A stretch of 64,000 nt of DNA. Origin: Spirosoma validum. Its GTDB lineage: Bacteria; Bacteroidota; Bacteroidia; Cytophagales; Spirosomataceae. Of the stretch, positions 17,245 to 27,432 are shown piece after piece. The translations under genes were made by a program, and so were the position numbers. The first letter of the stretch is position 1, and the number at the start of each line of letters is the position of its first letter. The stretch lies in assembly GCF_014699035.1 (NCBI RefSeq), contig NZ_JACXAA010000012.1, positions 62,001 to 126,000 of the forward strand, read 5' to 3'. The notes beneath the pieces are model-generated. The model was not told where the DNA came from and ran no database searches. It saw nothing but the letters and a program-made list of their open reading frames with translations.

Positions 17245-19896
17245 TCATTTCTTCTGCTGCGAGAGGAACGTAATGAGTGAGGCAAATTCTTCGTAGGAGA
17301 GGGCGTTCACTAGGCCGGTGGGCATCATGGAGGTTTCCATCTCTTTGCGGCTGAGAATATCGGACGCTTTGATGGTGTAGACCTGCCCGGCGATGTCGCG
17401 CAGAACAACTTTGCTGGACGACTCTTCCGTAACAAATCCTGTATAACTCTTATTGCCTTTAGCCGTAATCAGGACCGTAGAGAATCCCTGCGAGATGGAC
17501 GCGTTGGGTTTCAGAATCGACTCGGCAATCTGCTCCCGGTTCATGATCGACCCGATTTGCCCCATGAACGGGCCTTTCATGGTTTCGCTACGTGTCAGAC
17601 TATGACAGGCCACGCAGCCCTGTTGCGTAAACAGCGTTTTGCCCAGAGCCGCTTCCCCATTGATTTTAGCCATTGCCAGCATCACGTCTTCAATGGACGA
17701 TTCGCCGACCTGGCCCTTTTTATTCCTGATTTTCTCCAGGTCCACTTTCGGTTCCTCTTTGGCAACCGTCACTTCTTCGACGCCAAACTCAGGAATCTCC
17801 ATCCGAAGGCGGCTGTTCAAATCAGTGAAGACCGTTTTGTTGTCCGCCTTTTTCCATTCATCAACCAAAAACCGACTGATCACCGGCGACGATTCCCACG
17901 TAACACCTTTATAGTAAGGACCATGCGTATCGGGTCGGGTGCTCCACCACCAGGACCCGTCGTAGTCCGCTTCTTTTTTGTAGAGCCGGGATAAGGTCAC
18001 CAGAATCTGATTTTTTAAAGCTGCATCGTTCGTCTTCTGATAGGCACTGATCAGGCCAGTAACGGCTTTAGGATCGTGCATATACCGTAACGCCCAGAGT
18101 GCCAGCGTTGAGTTCGCCGACCCGATGGCTTGTACGCAGGCATCGACGGCGTTCAGACTCACCAGCGATCGTACGGCAATGTGCGCCGGAATCAGGGCGG
18201 AGTTGGGCGTAGCGTGCGGGCCTTCGGTGCCCATAGCCGGTGCCGTAAACGAAGTCGGAACCTTCACCTGCAACAAAGCCGAAGCTGCTTCCGGCCGACC
18301 CAGGCGACCCAGGCCAATCGTAGCGGCCAGTTGTACGCGGGGTGACGTATCGGTAAGCCCCTGAAGAAAGGGCTCAATGGGCACTTTACTCAGAACGGGT
18401 TTCCGGTCGGCCAGTGCACGTAGCGCGAATTCCCGCATCGCTTCATCCGACGTTAGTTTCACCAGATTCGTAACGCCATCAGCCCCGGTTGCCTGTGCGT
18501 AGGTGTACATTCCGGCGACGCGACCGTAAAGCGGTACCCGTTTGTCGGATGCGATTTTCCAGGCCACTTTTGCTGTTTTTGCGGCCGGTCGTCTCAATAA
18601 TTCCTGCTGAGCTGCTAACCGGGCTACAGCGCTCCCGGACGTCAGTAACGACGCCAGTTTTTTGACCGACGCTTTTTGTACATCCAGAAAGGGTTGATAC
18701 GTCCAGTTTTTAGGCACCACCCGCACCACAAATCCTTTACTGTCACTGCCTGAATAACCCGCGCCGTCCCAGGCCGACAGATACATCCGGCCCGATGCAT
18801 CGATATCCACGTCGGTAATCTGCGCCAGCTTGATAAACTCTTCTTCCTTCTGCGTATAACTGGCCCCATCCGGCGTCACCCGATGCAGATAAAGCTGACT
18901 ACGGCCCCAGTCGGCCATCATCGGTACGTGATTGTATTTGTCCGGCCAGGTCGCATCGTCCATAAACAAAGAGCCCGTCCCGGAACCACCGCCCACATCG
19001 ACCAGAGCGGGAATAATTTCATCCGTAAAATGCTTAAACAAAACAGGATAGCCGTATTCGCCCGATTGAATCTGGTTACTGAACCGGATGTTCCAGCCGC
19101 CCCCGTCGTTGGTGTTGTCGCGGGTAAATACGTTCATGTAGGGGTCAATCGCTACGTCGTAGATATTCCGCAGGCCGTGGGTAAAAATTTCCATTTCGGT
19201 GCCATCGGGTAGTACCCGAACGATGCCCCCGCCCAGCATGGTTAGTTTCTTTCCCGAACGATCCGTTGCGTTGTGGAAACCAAAATCGCCCACGGCAATA
19301 TAGATCCAGCCGTCGATTCCCATGCGGATACCGTTCGTCGCGTGGTCGGTTCCCCGGCTTTTCAAAAAGTTCGGATTGCTGATGTGTTCAATCAGGGGTT
19401 TGGATGGCCCATCGGCCACGCCGTCGTGGTTCGTGTCGTCAAAAACCACCAAATCCATACCCGTTGCCAGCGCGGTTTCCGGCGAGAAAACGGTGTGCAG
19501 CACAAAAAGCTGATCGCCAACCGGCAGAATTCCCCGCGGATTATCGACCACCGCGAACGTCGTATGCTGATCGACTTTTCCATCGTTATTTGAATCGATC
19601 AGTTTGAGAATCCGTCCCTTACCCGGCTTTTTTCCAAGCGAGCCAATCATGTCCACCCCTACATAGACTTCGCCAGTGGGGGCAACAGCCAGGCAGGCCG
19701 GGCTGGGCGTCAGATCCGAACCTACAAAGGGCGTCACAGTTAGTTCACTTGGCCAACTGCCTGCGTTCCGCAACGTATCCACCGACGTACGTAGTTGACG
19801 GCTCGTGACCCGGTCAGCCGTGGTTTGCGACGTATTATTCCAGAATAGAAAAAGCAGGGACCAGAGTAGGGTGAGCGTAAATTTTAGCATATTCAT
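17245..19896 (-). CDS. Secreted PVC-type dehydrogenase with HEAT repeats and cytochrome domain
   Basis: An 883-residue protein. A signal or anchor helix (LKFTLTLLWSLLFLFW) opens it. Residues about 50-420 form a six-bladed propeller typical of the 'membrane-bound dehydrogenase' domain (TIGR02604-like): GVDMIGSLG, LPVGDQLFVLH, GMDLVVFDDTNHDG, GLRNIYDVAIDP. Residues about 430-650 are HEAT-like helical repeats (PRVQLAATIGLGRLG). The C-terminus is a Pirellula/Verrucomicrobium-type haem domain with a c-type site, CVACH at 761-765. Such proteins are thought to oxidise sugars or alcohols in the periplasm and pass electrons to the haem. It is the only multi-domain redox gene here and has no partner gene beside it. 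Confidence 0.88.
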   Translation of the reverse strand: MNMLKFTLTLLWSLLFLFWNNTSQTTADRVTSRQLRTSVDTLRNAGSWPSELTVTPFVGSDLTPSPACLAVAPTGEVYVGVDMIGSLGKKPGKGRILKLIDSNNDGKVDQHTTFAVVDNPRGILPVGDQLFVLHTVFSPETALATGMDLVVFDDTNHDGVADGPSKPLIEHISNPNFLKSRGTDHATNGIRMGIDGWIYIAVGDFGFHNATDRSGKKLTMLGGGIVRVLPDGTEMEIFTHGLRNIYDVAIDPYMNVFTRDNTNDGGGWNIRFSNQIQSGEYGYPVLFKHFTDEIIPALVDVGGGSGTGSLFMDDATWPDKYNHVPMMADWGRSQLYLHRVTPDGASYTQKEEEFIKLAQITDVDIDASGRMYLSAWDGAGYSGSDSKGFVVRVVPKNWTYQPFLDVQKASVKKLASLLTSGSAVARLAAQQELLRRPAAKTAKVAWKIASDKRVPLYGRVAGMYTYAQATGADGVTNLVKLTSDEAMREFALRALADRKPVLSKVPIEPFLQGLTDTSPRVQLAATIGLGRLGRPEAASALLQVKVPTSFTAPAMGTEGPHATPNSALIPAHIAVRSLVSLNAVDACVQAIGSANSTLALWALRYMHDPKAVTGLISAYQKTNDAALKNQILVTLSRLYKKEADYDGSWWWSTRPDTHGPYYKGVTWESSPVISRFLVDEWKKADNKTVFTDLNSRLRMEIPEFGVEEVTVAKEEPKVDLEKIRNKKGQVGESSIEDVMLAMAKINGEAALGKTLFTQQGCVACHSLTRSETMKGPFMGQIGSIMNREQIAESILKPNASISQGFSTVLITAKGNKSYTGFVTEESSSKVVLRDIAGQVYTIKASDILSRKEMETSMMPTGLVNALSYEEFASLITFLSQQKK

Positions 19897-20023
19897 ATCG
19901 GTGTTTTACTACGTAGTAAGGCTCCGAAAGGCAGAAGCGTTACGTTCAGGGTGTCTTATCCAATAAATAACGTTCTGGTTATTTCTACTTCTGATTCTTC
20001 CAGAAATCTTTGGCTATAATATG

Positions 20024-20053
20024 GTGGTGTCGGGTTCTCAAACCCGACACCAC
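20024..20053. terminator. 13-bp perfect hairpin
   Basis: Arms 20024-20036 and 20041-20053 (GTGGTGTCGGGTT and complement) surround a CTCA loop. It lies immediately downstream of the broken bestrophin gene on the minus strand and probably ends its transcript. Confidence 0.75.
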
Positions 20054-20074
20054 TACACGCCGTATGAACACTTT

Positions 20075-21091
20075 TTAGAACAGTACGTTTTCTACAGGTT
20101 TCATTCGTTTAGGTAGATCCGATTCGCCTAACATGTCTTTCAGGTCGATCTCAATGGTGCGGACTATACTTTGAATCGGTACGTCGTTTATCAATCCTTC
20201 AAACGGATTTTCGCTGTAATCACCCGTGTATTCCATCAGCGAAAACACCCACGATACGATTAAATTGAAGGGAAGCAATAACCAGATAAGCTCCGGACCG
20301 TTCGCTTCAAATTCCTTTAACATCCCGAAAGGAAGCAGAAACGTAAAAATGAGGATAAAAATGGCACTTGACGTAGCGTATTGTCGAGGGAGGGGTGAGT
20401 TCTTTATCCGTTCACTTCGGCCTTGTTCGGTGTAGAGTTCAGTAATGATACTCTGTAAGGCAACGTGCCGAAAATCAGTCAGGAAACCCCGGCGTTTGAG
20501 GTCCGTCAAGTGCTGTGATTGCCGGTCGAGCAACTGTGCCGCCTTGTTTTGTTTGGTCTTTATCCAGGCCATCTCCTCGCTGCTGAGACAAGGGGCCGCT
20601 TCCTCTTCAAAGGAGGAAAAGTTAATCCGTTTGGTAAAATAATTACGCTGCCGAATACTATCTATCTGTTGGTGTTCCCAGGCGGTTCGTTGCCACATCG
20701 CGTGTTTTAGGGCATAGAGCTAGGCTAAATGGCGGTAAATCAGCGTACGAACTTCCGCATTTACGTCTTCCTGAGTAGCTGTTGCTGAGGCATCTTCAAG
20801 GTTGATAAACGCTCGACTGGCAGCCCCAAACGAGCGGCTGGTATTGGTAATACCTCCCCATATTTTACGAGCCTCCCAGCTACGGTCATAGGACTGATTG
20901 TTTTTAAAGCCCACATAAAAAGCAACCGCCGTACCAATGAGCGAAACCGGGAGCCAGGGAACAGCAACCCATTTCCACTCCAGATATTCGTAGGAGAGCA
21001 GGGCAATAAGGCCGGTGAAAAGGGACCAAAGTATCAGCCTCCAGCTGATAAAGTAGATGATACTAAAATTAAAGTAGTGCTTTACGTACAT
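20075..21091 (-). pseudogene. Bestrophin-family anion channel, interrupted by in-frame TAG
   Basis: Read on the minus strand, 21091-20723 encodes the N-terminal 123 residues of a bestrophin/YneE-type chloride channel: first helices SIIYFISWRLILWSLFTGLI and VPWLPVSLIGTAVAFYVGFK, then the family signature NNQSYDRSWEARKIWGGI. The frame ends ...LIYRHLA at a TAG (20720-20722) and resumes without shift as LYALKHAMWQRTAWEHQQ through to 20075, including VVSWVFSLMEYTGDYSENPF-like conserved text. Joined, the product would be about 338 residues, normal for the family. Family members have Trp or another residue at the stop position, so one TGG to TAG change would explain it. Recent inactivation, a sequencing error or suppression are all possible. 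Confidence 0.85.
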
Positions 21092-21324
21092 GTTGTTGAC
21101 TAGCTGGTAAGTGAGAGCCGTTTATAAGCTACAAAAAAACCGATTGGATCGTAAAAAACGCCAATCGGTAGAGTTGAAATGACACGATTTTCAAAAACTC
21201 TCTTTTCGTGAGACTAATCTTTCTGTGCTTGAGCAAAGGGAAAGTCTTCGCACTACTCGTTTTTTATACTTGTGTTCATTAGTTAGCAATCATTTTGGAT
21301 GTTTATAGCCGCTACCACAATCAC

Positions 21325-21359
21325 CTGCACCTGACCTTCATATATCAGGACAGGTGCAG
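21325..21359 (-). terminator. Hairpin downstream of TonB receptor
   Basis: Arms 21325-21337 and 21347-21359 (CTGCACCTGaCCT pairing, one mismatch) lie 30-60 bp beyond the stop codon of the TonB-dependent receptor on the minus strand. Confidence 0.6.
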
Positions 21360-21387
21360 AGCTGATAATCCGCATGCATTGGTTTTT

Positions 21388-23832
21388 CTAGTTTGCCCGG
21401 CGGGTTTCGTCGTCGGAACCGGTACTTCGTTGGCGTTCACCTTTTAGTTTCTGATTGCCAAACGTGTACGTCAGATTGAGCATAGCCACACGCGTATCGA
21501 ACATCAGGTGACCAACCTGGTTGCCATTAGGCGTGTTCACGCTTGGACGAAAAAGATTGGTGTGAAACACATCCTGAAAACTGAATTTCACTTTTAGTGC
21601 CGACGAAACCACTTTTTGCACACCGGTGTCTAAGGCACCCATCCAGGGCGTTGACCAGATACCATTGACAGCGGGCGTACTGACCCATCCATTCAGTTCG
21701 GCCGTCCAGCCGTGTCCCAGAGTAAAAGCGTTGTTCCCATTGATTCGACCCGCTACGTTATCGATTTGCAACAGCGTTCCTTCGTAATCGTACTGAAAGC
21801 GATTGTAATACCCCAGCACGTTCGCTTGCAGCTGCCAGCCTTTCGTAACCGTCAATGGCCAGCTCAGCGTCAGCGTATAGCCCTGTGAATGACCAAGATT
21901 CTCCGTCGTTACGTATGTTTTGTTGCCTTCCAGCGCATGAATTGTAAAGAACATCAGGTCAGATGTGTAATTAGCTCCAAGTGACACGAACACGCCCTTT
22001 TTCAAGCTTAGTTTACCTTCTACGGCGTGCGTGAACTGAGGTCTCAGATACGCATTTCCCTGACTGTAGGCATAAGGATCAACGTAGCCACGCGCCGGGT
22101 TCAGGTTCTGGTAGTTTGGGCGGTCGATGCGGTAGCTGTAGGAGAACGTTAGCGTTTGGTTCTCGGATAAAGGTTGCGACACAAACAGACTCGGAAACCA
22201 CTTTAGATAGTCGCGCGTCACGACCTGATTTAGCGTCAGGGAATTACCTTCTGAGTGCGTATGCTCTGCCCGCAGTCCCAGTTGCACGTTTGCGTTCTTC
22301 CATTTTCCGGAAACACTGGCATAGATGGCGTTGACTCGTTCCGTGTACTGAAAATGGTTCGATAAAGTTGGGTCAGGAACCAAGCCTCCGTCGGGTCCGC
22401 TGCTTAAACGCAGGTCGTTATCCGTTTTTACCGAGGCACTTTTCAGCCCTGTTTCCAACTTCCAGACGTTGGACAGCGCTCGATTGTAATCGACCTTCAT
22501 CGTGCGAATGTCAATAGTAGAAGGCTGCGTAATGAGCAGACCACCAACAGGCGCATTGGCGTCGCCAACAGCAATGAGCGTATTAGTCAGCAGACTATTC
22601 GTGTACTGACGGCTGAAATGACCAATGTCGAAGTCTGCGGTTAGTTGTCCGTGTCCACGGCGGCCGTCTTTCTCGCCAAATGTGTGCTGTAGATTGAGAT
22701 TACCAAGCTGGTTTTGCGAAAAAGTTGTGTAGGTTTTCTCCGTCGATGTTTGTAGATAAACAGGCAGATTATCACCGCGCCGGAAACTGGCCCCCGCGGG
22801 TCCTTGCTCCCGGTGGTCACTCCACAAACCCGTCCAGACCAGGCCAATCGTCGTGTTTTTAGTCGGCGAAAAATCCAGACCTGCCTTGGCATTCTGACCC
22901 ACATCACGAAACTTCAGATACGTGTACTGACTCACGATATTTCGTCGATTCGGATCGGTTGAACTAGGGTCGGGCTGGTTGCGATCGAGTAAAAAATCCC
23001 AGTAATTACCGCCCCGATTCAGGCTATACGTACCGAACAGATTCACCTTCCGTGTACGGTTATTGAGTTGCAAGCTGCCTCGCTCCCGATCAAATCGACC
23101 TGACCCTCCGGCTACAGAAGCCGTGCCATTCGTGCCTACGTTCGTATTTTTCTTGAGCCGTATGTTTATAATTCCCGAATTACCGGCGGCATCGTACTTA
23201 GCGGATGGATTGGTGATCAGCTCGATGGTTTCAATGTTGTCGCTCGACATACTCCGTAACGTAGCAATTACATCTTGCGCTGAGAGGTAGGTTTGCTTGC
23301 CATCGATCTGCACAATGACACCCTCTTTACCCCGCAACTGGAGTCGCTCGTTCTGATAGTCGACAGTTACACCGGGCGACTTTTCCAGTACTTCCAGCGC
23401 CGTACTGCCACTACCCACAATACTATTCGCTACGTTGACAACCATACGGTCGAGCTGCTGCTCCACAAATGGTTTCTTAGCCGTTACCTGCACCTCTGCC
23501 AGTTTGCCCGTGGTCTCAATGAGCGTAAGTGTTGGTACATCCGTAGGAGTGGACGTTACGTCGAATCCCGGTGAATGTATTTTCTGGTAACCGACAGCCG
23601 TAGCCCGCACTACGTAGCGTCCCGCCCGAACGTTCTCGAAAGCATATTGTCCTCGCTGGTCACTAGCGGTGCCTTTAGCAACACTCGAATCGCGGGCGTT
23701 GAGCAAGGCTACGCTGGCAAAGGCTAACGGTCTACCATTGCCGTCTCGAACGGTTCCGCTGAGTGTGCTCTGAGCCAGAACCAGCTTATAGGAGGTTATT
23801 ATTGCCAGAAGAAAAAGTACGATTGTTTTCAT
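21388..23832 (-). CDS. TonB-dependent receptor with OMP beta-barrel (PF14905-like)
   Basis: An 814-residue protein. Signal peptide to about residue 20 (KLVLAQ). A carboxypeptidase-regulatory-like domain covers about 22-110 (SGTVRDGNGRPLAFASVALL). A plug region has AEVQVTAKKPFVEQQLDRMV and NIETIELITNPSAKYDAAGN, motifs typical of the outer-membrane beta-barrel family PF14905. The barrel ends NLTYTFGNQKL and then a short polar tail. These receptors are TonB-linked, but many have no known ligand; some take part in surface or cell-envelope functions rather than nutrient uptake. There is no SusD neighbour. A divergent promoter region lies upstream. Confidence 0.9.
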   Translation of the reverse strand: MKTIVLFLLAIITSYKLVLAQSTLSGTVRDGNGRPLAFASVALLNARDSSVAKGTASDQRGQYAFENVRAGRYVVRATAVGYQKIHSPGFDVTSTPTDVPTLTLIETTGKLAEVQVTAKKPFVEQQLDRMVVNVANSIVGSGSTALEVLEKSPGVTVDYQNERLQLRGKEGVIVQIDGKQTYLSAQDVIATLRSMSSDNIETIELITNPSAKYDAAGNSGIINIRLKKNTNVGTNGTASVAGGSGRFDRERGSLQLNNRTRKVNLFGTYSLNRGGNYWDFLLDRNQPDPSSTDPNRRNIVSQYTYLKFRDVGQNAKAGLDFSPTKNTTIGLVWTGLWSDHREQGPAGASFRRGDNLPVYLQTSTEKTYTTFSQNQLGNLNLQHTFGEKDGRRGHGQLTADFDIGHFSRQYTNSLLTNTLIAVGDANAPVGGLLITQPSTIDIRTMKVDYNRALSNVWKLETGLKSASVKTDNDLRLSSGPDGGLVPDPTLSNHFQYTERVNAIYASVSGKWKNANVQLGLRAEHTHSEGNSLTLNQVVTRDYLKWFPSLFVSQPLSENQTLTFSYSYRIDRPNYQNLNPARGYVDPYAYSQGNAYLRPQFTHAVEGKLSLKKGVFVSLGANYTSDLMFFTIHALEGNKTYVTTENLGHSQGYTLTLSWPLTVTKGWQLQANVLGYYNRFQYDYEGTLLQIDNVAGRINGNNAFTLGHGWTAELNGWVSTPAVNGIWSTPWMGALDTGVQKVVSSALKVKFSFQDVFHTNLFRPSVNTPNGNQVGHLMFDTRVAMLNLTYTFGNQKLKGERQRSTGSDDETRRAN

Positions 23833-24425
23833 AATTGTGTGGTATAAAATGGTCGTAAAAGCTACTTCGACTCTATGGTCCTGTTCAGTTGTCTACCGGT
23901 AGGGAATCACCATCTTCCACCTATTCGCTTCAGGGTGAACAGAAACCTATCCGGCGATTTTGCCTGGAATAGCCTTTTCATCCATTAGTCGTTGAAAAGC
24001 AATTAGTTGCTAACAGACCAACCGCTTGAGGAAATACATAACAGCATGCTCATTCAGCAATGCATGAACGATAGAGCAGGAAAAGACAACGTTGATATCG
24101 TCAGGCATACGATAACGACAAACTGAAGTGACGGTCAGGAATGACCAAACCTATTGACTAAAAGCATAGACAAACCCTAACATGCCGATCAGCTAAACCA
24201 TGCTGAATCGTTGAGCCATTGTCGGGCGGATAATAAGAAGAGAAATAGAACCGCAAGGACAGACTATTCAGGATCGGCTCTTAAACACTCAAACATCTAC
24301 TGGATTATACGAATAGGCAGGTCTGTCAGTTGGTTCGACAGATTGCCAATCGGTCGTCCTACCAATAATCGGTAAGTTGAGGCACCCGGTATACTTTTAC
24401 TGGACTAACCTTTTGCTATATACGA
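23833..24425. other. 593-bp divergent intergenic region
   Basis: This region lies between the TonB receptor (minus) and the secreted glycoside hydrolase (plus). It holds the likely minus-strand promoter listed separately; I found no plus-strand TAnnTTTG. No ORF above 60 codons and no strong hairpin were seen. Confidence 0.4.
24146..24174 (-). promoter_or_regulatory. Candidate promoter of TonB receptor gene
   Basis: On the minus strand, a -33 TTTG (24171-24174) and a -7 box TAGGTTTG (24146-24153) are 17 bp apart, matching the Bacteroidota consensus with short spacing. It would give a leader of about 300 nt. Confidence 0.45.
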
Positions 24426-26612
24426 ATGTGTAGATTACTCTGGTTTCTCGGTTGCTGGTTGGTGGCGTACAGCGGATTCTGTCAGATAAAATCGTTACCC
24501 GTTTACAAACCCACTACCTTCAATGGCGATTGGCTCGTTACATCTGTTTCGCAAAAAGCGGGCGTATTCCAGGCTAACGGCGGAAAAGACCTGGTGCTGT
24601 CGAATGGCTTACTGACGCGTCGATTTCGGATTATGCCGAATCTGGCGACGATCGATTACCAGAATCTTTCCACCAATGAGCAATTTGTGCGTTCGGTGAA
24701 GCCCGAAGCCATGCTGACATTAAAGGGAAAGACGTATCGCGTTGGCGGGTTGTACGGGCAGAAAGAGCACGCGTACCTGCGCGAAGAATGGATCGATAAT
24801 TTCACCACCAATCCGGCTGATTTTCAGTTCAAGACCTTCACCATTACGTCCCTGAAACCCTACATAAGCTGGCAGTCACGCACCTGGACGATGAACCGGA
24901 GCCAACCCACCGGTCAGGAATTAACGCTGCTTTTCGAATCGAACTTACCTGAACTGCGAGGGATCGACGTAGCTGTGCATTATACACTTTACGATGGTAT
25001 CCCAACACTCTGCAAATGGGTGACGATTGAGAACAAAAGTCAGAAAGCGATTCACATCGATCAGGTTATCAACGAGATTCTGGCGACGCCAGAAGAAGAA
25101 TCGGCCGTGGTGGGCAAGCCCGATCAGATGAAGAAACCGCAACGGATTTATATTGAAAACAATTTTGCGTTCAATAACGCGATGCGGTACGACCTATCGG
25201 ATCAAGCGACGCATTGGAAAACGGATTCGCTCTATACCTCGCAGGTCAATTACAACTACGAGACGCCCTGTCTGCTGGAAGTGTATCCAACCCTCGGTGT
25301 GGGCACCGATCTGGAGCCTAATCAGACCTATACATCGATACGTAGCTACGAACTGCTGCTGGATTCCTACGACCGCGAACGTAACGGCCTTGCGCGTCGG
25401 AAGTTTTATCGAACCGTTACGCCCTGGACCACCCAGAATCCGGTTTTTATGCACCTGGTCAGCACCGATCCGACGACGGTCAAAAACGCAATCGATCAAT
25501 GCGTCGAAACGGGCTACGAGATGGTGATTCTAAGTTTCGGTAGTGGTCTGAACATGGAAGATGCCAGCGACGCGAACGTCAAAAAATTCAAGGCACTGGC
25601 CGATTATGCGCACAGCAAAGGCATTTTGCTGGGTGGTTATTCCCTGTTCAGCAGCCGCCGTATTGACGATGAGAACGACGTAATCGACCCAAAAACCGGC
25701 CTGCCTGATAAAGGTGCTTTCTTTGGCCATGCGCCCTGCTTAGCCAGCCAATGGGGAATCAATTATTTAAACAGTCTGAAAAAATTCATTACCGAAACCG
25801 GTTTCGATCTGCTCGAACACGACGGCCCCTACCCCGGCGATGTGTGTGCGTCAACGACCCATCCGGGGCATAAAGGACTGAACGATTCGCAATGGGTGCA
25901 GATGGACATGCAGAAAGGCTTTTATCGATTCCTGAACGAAAAAGGCGTCTACATCAACGCGCCCGACTGGTATTTTATGGATGGGACGAACAAGATTGCG
26001 CTGGGCTATCGGGAAGTAAATTTCTCACTTTCGCGTGAACAACAAAAACTCCTGAACCGGCAGAATATTTACGATGGTACGTGGGAGAAAACGCCGGCGA
26101 TGGGCTGGGGCTTTGTGCCGCTCACCAAATACCAGGGCGGTGGTCCCGAAGCCGTTCTGGAACCGCTTAGCGAACATTTGAGTGATTACGAGCAACTAAT
26201 GATGCAGTATTACGGAGCCGGTGTACAGGCCTGTTATCGGGGACCACGACTATACGATACTGAAGCCACTAAACAAACCGTTAAGCGCGTAATCGACTGG
26301 TACAAGAAATATCGTCTTATTCTCAATTCTGATCTCATCCACCTTCGCCGGCCCGACGGCCGCGACTGGGATGGCATCATGCACGTCAACTCAATCTTGA
26401 AAGAGAAAGGCGTAGTCATGCTCTTTAATCCGTTGAAGACAAAAATCACCCGTACCATCAAGCTGCCCCTCTATTATACCGGTCTTCGCGAAACAGCGAC
26501 AATACGGCAGGGCGAAGGCAAGGCAAAAACATATCGATTAAACCGGAATTATGAGGTGGAACTGCCCGTTGAAATCGAGCCGGAGAGCTACAGCTGGTGG
26601 GTAATTGAATAA
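24426..26612 (+). CDS. Secreted clan-D glycoside hydrolase (alpha-galactosidase-like)
   Basis: A 728-residue protein. A signal peptide spans about residues 1-19 (LVAYSGFC). An N-terminal beta-sandwich region (LSNGLLTRRFRIMP, YRVGGLYGQKEHAYLREEW) comes before a TIM-barrel region with GYEMVILSFGSGLNMED and GILLGGYSLFSS. The conserved FDLLEHDGPYPGD at about 455-470 carries an Asp in the nucleophile position. The C-terminal beta domain has NSILKEKGVVMLFNP. The layout resembles GH36/GH27 melibiases (alpha-galactosidases). Overall similarity to characterised enzymes looks low, so the sugar released is uncertain. It is followed by a VOC gene 18 bp downstream. Confidence 0.72.
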   Translation: MCRLLWFLGCWLVAYSGFCQIKSLPVYKPTTFNGDWLVTSVSQKAGVFQANGGKDLVLSNGLLTRRFRIMPNLATIDYQNLSTNEQFVRSVKPEAMLTLKGKTYRVGGLYGQKEHAYLREEWIDNFTTNPADFQFKTFTITSLKPYISWQSRTWTMNRSQPTGQELTLLFESNLPELRGIDVAVHYTLYDGIPTLCKWVTIENKSQKAIHIDQVINEILATPEEESAVVGKPDQMKKPQRIYIENNFAFNNAMRYDLSDQATHWKTDSLYTSQVNYNYETPCLLEVYPTLGVGTDLEPNQTYTSIRSYELLLDSYDRERNGLARRKFYRTVTPWTTQNPVFMHLVSTDPTTVKNAIDQCVETGYEMVILSFGSGLNMEDASDANVKKFKALADYAHSKGILLGGYSLFSSRRIDDENDVIDPKTGLPDKGAFFGHAPCLASQWGINYLNSLKKFITETGFDLLEHDGPYPGDVCASTTHPGHKGLNDSQWVQMDMQKGFYRFLNEKGVYINAPDWYFMDGTNKIALGYREVNFSLSREQQKLLNRQNIYDGTWEKTPAMGWGFVPLTKYQGGGPEAVLEPLSEHLSDYEQLMMQYYGAGVQACYRGPRLYDTEATKQTVKRVIDWYKKYRLILNSDLIHLRRPDGRDWDGIMHVNSILKEKGVVMLFNPLKTKITRTIKLPLYYTGLRETATIRQGEGKAKTYRLNRNYEVELPVEIEPESYSWWVIE

Positions 26613-26630
26613 ACACTAATCTATACACAA

Positions 26631-26999
26631 ATGACCCTCAAACACTTAAATTTAGCCGTACCCGACGTAGCGCAAACGAAAGCGTTTTTCGAAACCTATT
26701 TTGGTTTCCGATGCGATGAAGTAAAAGGCGATAATGTTATTGCGATTCTGGAAGATAAGAACGGCTTCATTCTCTCGATCAGCAATTTTACCAAAACCGA
26801 AACGCCCCAGTATCCTAAAGATTTTCACGTTGGTTTTGTGCAGGAAACCCCGGAACAAGTCATGGCGATTTATCAGACCATGAAAGCCGACGGCATCGAC
26901 GTTGGCAAAGAACCGCATGCTTATAGTGGGCGAGGAACGATGTCATTCTACGTAACAGCACCGGGTAATTTTCTAATTGAAGTTCTGTGTATTATTTAA
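26631..26999 (+). CDS. VOC family (glyoxalase/bleomycin-resistance-like) protein
   Basis: A 122-residue single VOC domain. TLKHLNLAVPDVAQTKAFFE starts the first beta-alpha-beta module, and TMSFYVTAPGNFLIEVLCII ends the second. Metal-ligand candidates include His in LKHLN and Glu in LIEV. VOC proteins range from glyoxalases and dioxygenases to binding proteins; there is not enough information to choose. The gene follows the glycoside hydrolase at close spacing. Confidence 0.85.
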   Translation: MTLKHLNLAVPDVAQTKAFFETYFGFRCDEVKGDNVIAILEDKNGFILSISNFTKTETPQYPKDFHVGFVQETPEQVMAIYQTMKADGIDVGKEPHAYSGRGTMSFYVTAPGNFLIEVLCII

Positions 27000-27201
27000 C
27001 GTTTGAGCACCGGAACTAACGCAATTTTTGGACCAAGTCAGGAGAATTAGCGCGAACCATAGCAGAAAACAGGTCTACATTTTCGAGCGAGACACTTTTG
27101 AACCAGACGCGGGAATCCATATAATTTGCTGCTATTTTCGTAAAATTAACACAATTTCAGCCGTCAGTTGCCGACTAGCTAACTGAGCAACGCTACGTAC
27201 T

Positions 27202-27432
27202 ATGCAAATAACTGTTGAAGTAGAAGATAGTGTTATTGAATCGCTGGGATACGAGCGAGTCAAAGATTTATTAAGTGATTCAGCGGCTCACCTGGAAATG
27301 AATGTAGCTGCTCTGGAAATCCTTAACGAATTATCTGAATATGATCCTGTGCAAGATCCAGCCTGGCAAAATGCCCGTGAGCAGGCCTGGGAACAGGAAA
27401 AGCATAAGTATTTACGTAAAGACAAAGAGTGA
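27202..27432 (+). CDS. Putative antitoxin of a PIN toxin-antitoxin pair
   Basis: A 76-residue protein, mostly helical, acidic in the centre and basic at the C-terminus (EQEKHKYLRKDKE). Its last codons overlap the start of the PIN-domain gene by 4 bp (GTGA), which indicates translational coupling. The N-terminal QITVEVEDSVIESLGYERVK has beta-strand/helix character like small DNA-binding antitoxins. I cannot name the family. The antitoxin role is inferred from the gene order. Confidence 0.7.
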   Translation: MQITVEVEDSVIESLGYERVKDLLSDSAAHLEMNVAALEILNELSEYDPVQDPAWQNAREQAWEQEKHKYLRKDKE

